From Minisyncoccota bacterium (GTDB taxonomy: Bacteria; Patescibacteriota; Minisyncoccia; Minisyncoccales; CG1-02-41-26): DNA of 6,987 bases. The first letter of the stretch is position 1. Every line of letters starts with the position of its first letter. Below are positions 5,396-6,987 of the stretch, piece after piece. Below the pieces are notes generated by a model, which was not told the origin of the DNA, did not search any database, and saw only the letters and a program-made list of their open reading frames with translations. The DNA lies in the NCBI GenBank assembly GCA_028715435.1, contig JAQURU010000035.1, positions 1 through 6,987 of the forward strand, given 5' to 3'. Position numbers and translations under genes: made by a program.

Positions 5396-6166
5396 TTAAT
5401 CAAAGGTCGGTGGGCACTTGGCTGACACTCCGTCAACGCAATAACCAGCACTGCCTGGATCTATTTTTGTTTCACCCGCATTTCCCGAACTGTCAGTGCA
5501 GTACCAAGTTTTTGTTTTCTCTTGAAATTTATCTTTTAAATCATAAAACCAGCCGCTCCCTTGGACATGATTGAGAGGAGAATATATGCAAGCAGAATTT
5601 GAATTTTGGTGCCTGTTCAAGGCAATTATTGGCTCTTTTCCATCCCTTACTCCATAGTTTTTATCTGCTTCTTCACATATGGGTTTTAAGTTCTGTGACT
5701 CGCAATTTAAAGAATCGTAATTGCCACGATCAGCAAACTCATATGCCATAACAGTTTTGGCCTGACTAAGGGCTGGTATAATTCTTGAATTTCTAGCTTT
5801 AGCATTGGATCCTCCATCGCCGCTAAAAAGTAAAACGGAAATCAAGAATAACAACAAAATCATTACTAGTAAATTCTTAACAATTTGGAATCTACTTTTA
5901 GGAGTGAGCAAGATTTGACGACTCTTTTTTAATTTGACATATTGAGTGGCTAATAGGCAGGAGAGTGTGTAAGACACGAGGAAAAACCAAATAATAATTG
6001 TAAAAACGTTCCCGCTATGTAATAAAAATATTGCATCTGTAACGTTTCTTAGTATTATTATGCCAGATGAGGCAAAAATAAACCATATAATTAAAATGGT
6101 GGCAAAACTCATGGCAAATACCTTTGTATCGGGTTCAAAGAAATCTTTTAGGGATTGTTTGGTCAT
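5396..6166 (-). CDS. membrane protein with type IV pilin-like ectodomain, function unknown
   Basis: I do not recognise a named family for the 256-residue whole. Hydrophobic segments lie at about 18-39, 53-74 and 97-114. The third runs straight into NAKARNSRIIPALSQAKT (121-138), then AYEFADRGNYDSL (141-153). This closely resembles the stalk and following loop of Patescibacteria pilins, where a hydrophobic helix is followed by an ARxKARD-like stretch, a helix, and YYxDNGxY. The end, WYCTDSSGNAGETK (221-234), also resembles pilin C-termini. The prepilin cleavage motif (GFTLIE) is missing, so it is probably not an assembled pilin but a pilin fold anchored by a polytopic membrane base. Six ectodomain cysteines (155, 164, 193, 223, 243, 251) could form three disulfides outside the membrane. 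It lies 20 nt after ftsK and 4 nt before murE in one operon. Its role is unknown; an envelope or division role is inferred from context only. Confidence 0.8.
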   Translation of the reverse strand: MTKQSLKDFFEPDTKVFAMSFATILIIWFIFASSGIIILRNVTDAIFLLHSGNVFTIIIWFFLVSYTLSCLLATQYVKLKKSRQILLTPKSRFQIVKNLLVMILLLFLISVLLFSGDGGSNAKARNSRIIPALSQAKTVMAYEFADRGNYDSLNCESQNLKPICEEADKNYGVRDGKEPIIALNRHQNSNSACIYSPLNHVQGSGWFYDLKDKFQEKTKTWYCTDSSGNAGETKIDPGSAGYCVDGVSAKCPPTFD

Positions 6167-6186
6167 GGTCTTTTGTGGTTATACCT

Positions 6187-6987
6187 TTACGATTCAAAGC
6201 CAACGTCAGTGGTATCGCGGTATCCATCGTCTTCAGCGGAAGTTCCGTTGGCATTAACCAAAACCTCACGGGGTTTAGCTCCGTCTGACGAACCAACAAT
6301 ACCATCTTCTTCTAACATATCTAAAATTCTTGCTGCTCTGGCATAGCCAACTTGCAAGCGCCTTTGCAATAAACTTGCTGAAGCTTTTTGGTACTTAATC
6401 ACCATTTCCTTGGCTTCTTCGTAAAGCTGGTCTTTAGCTGAAAAATTCACAATATCATCATGGCTTGAAGCCCCTACTCCAGAAACCATAGGGCGAGCTT
6501 GGGGCACTTCGCCATCTTCCATTAAACTTGCTTGCTCATCAATATTTTGCATTTCTTGGGGAGTATTTTCTTTAGCTAAAAAATCAACCACCTTCTTAAT
6601 TTCTGGCATTGAAACAAAATTTCCTTGTATTCTTTTTGGCCGCGAAAATTCAGATGAGATATAAAGCATATCGCCCTTGCCCAATAGTTTTTCAGCGCCA
6701 GCTGAATCTAAAATGGTTCGAGAGTCAATTTGGCTAGCCACCTGAAAAGCAATTCTGGTTGTAATATTGGCTTTAATTAAACCAGTAATAACTTCAACAG
6801 ACGGACGCTGAGTAGCCACCACCAAATGAATGCCTACTGCCCGGGCCAACTGACTTAATCTAACAATGGCTGCTTCCACTTCTTTGCCTTTGGCCATCAT
6901 TAAATCAGCTAATTCGTCAATTATCAAAACCACAAAAGGCATTGGTTCGTTGTCTTCAAGCTCATTAACAGTTGGTTTTTTATTTTT
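6187..6987 (-). CDS. ftsK: DNA translocase FtsK, C-terminal part (5' end outside window)
   Basis: FtsK is a septum-anchored hexameric ATPase that pumps chromosomal DNA during division. The 266 visible residues are open to the right edge, so the ATG at 6942 is internal and not the start. Walker B is FVVLIIDELADLM (18-30 of the fragment, Asp24-Glu25). It is followed by RLSQLARAVGIHLVVATQRP (43-62), VITGLIKANITTRIAFQVAS (66-85) and SRTILDSAGAEKLLGKGDML (89-108), all typical of the motor. A linker of about 50 acidic and polar residues leads to the gamma winged-helix domain (about 186-244), with LLQRRLQVGYARAARILDMLEEDGIVG and the closing REVLV. In other bacteria this domain reads chromosome-orienting DNA motifs. 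A 22-residue polar tail follows. The membrane domain and Walker A lie upstream, outside the window. The next gene starts 20 nt after its stop. Confidence 0.96.
   Translation of the reverse strand, partial: KNKKPTVNELEDNEPMPFVVLIIDELADLMMAKGKEVEAAIVRLSQLARAVGIHLVVATQRPSVEVITGLIKANITTRIAFQVASQIDSRTILDSAGAEKLLGKGDMLYISSEFSRPKRIQGNFVSMPEIKKVVDFLAKENTPQEMQNIDEQASLMEDGEVPQARPMVSGVGASSHDDIVNFSAKDQLYEEAKEMVIKYQKASASLLQRRLQVGYARAARILDMLEEDGIVGSSDGAKPREVLVNANGTSAEDDGYRDTTDVGFES

Noticed and set aside
5392..5451. Upstream ATG at 5451 as the murE start
   Set aside because: It would overlap the preceding gene by 56 nt and add 20 residues unlike any Mur ligase. The ATG at 5391 lies 4 nt after the upstream stop.
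6187..6942. ATG at 6942 as the ftsK start
   Set aside because: It falls between Walker A and Walker B of the motor. The frame stays open through the window edge and upstream codons continue the FtsK sequence.
1..6987. Alternative genetic code (UGA as Gly, as in some related lineages)
   Set aside because: No in-frame TGA appears in any gene, and glycines use GGN codons.
1..6987. CRISPR arrays, insertion sequences, tRNA genes, phage or defence genes
   Set aside because: No spaced repeats, transposase or terminal inverted repeats, and no tRNA-like cloverleaf were seen. All genes are housekeeping type apart from the pilin-like protein.

Overview
The window looks like a chromosomal segment of a Candidate Phyla Radiation (Patescibacteria) bacterium, most likely a Parcubacteria- or Microgenomates-like lineage. 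This is inferred from several traits together. The sequence is AT-rich, genes are tightly packed, and no start codon has a convincing Shine-Dalgarno sequence at normal spacing. All seven visible stop codons are TAA. The MurE ligase is short at its N-terminus, a pilin-like ectodomain has a style common in these genomes, and the rpsF-ssb-rpsR operon ends without rplI (bL9), which several of these lineages lack. The standard bacterial code fits every gene.

Left part (1-2655): a phosphomannomutase/phosphoglucomutase gene on the minus strand runs off the left edge. It diverges from the plus-strand operon rpsF-ssb-rpsR. The 78-bp gap holds back-to-back promoters whose -35 boxes abut, and the minus-strand one predicts a leaderless mRNA. 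A 13-bp perfect inverted repeat, T-tailed on both strands, ends the operon and also faces the end of recA.

Middle (2656-4071): recA lies on the minus strand behind its own extended -10 promoter. Upstream of it is about 370 bp of non-coding DNA with a GC-rich core (66 of 120 bases at 3841-3960). The minus strand there has a candidate promoter, a predicted start at 4047, several hairpins and a terminator-like stem near 3770. The simplest reading is a stand-alone structured RNA of about 290 nt. I could not match it to RNase P RNA, tmRNA, SRP RNA, 6S RNA or a known riboswitch, and this is the most interesting part of the window.

Right part (4072-6987): a minus-strand operon reads ftsK (5' end outside the window), then a membrane protein with a pilin-like ectodomain, then murE, with gaps of 20 and 4 nt. 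It joins chromosome segregation at the septum, an envelope-anchored protein of unknown role, and peptidoglycan precursor synthesis, which suggests a cell-division/envelope cluster. The other genes cover sugar-phosphate interconversion, ribosome assembly, single-strand DNA binding and recombination.
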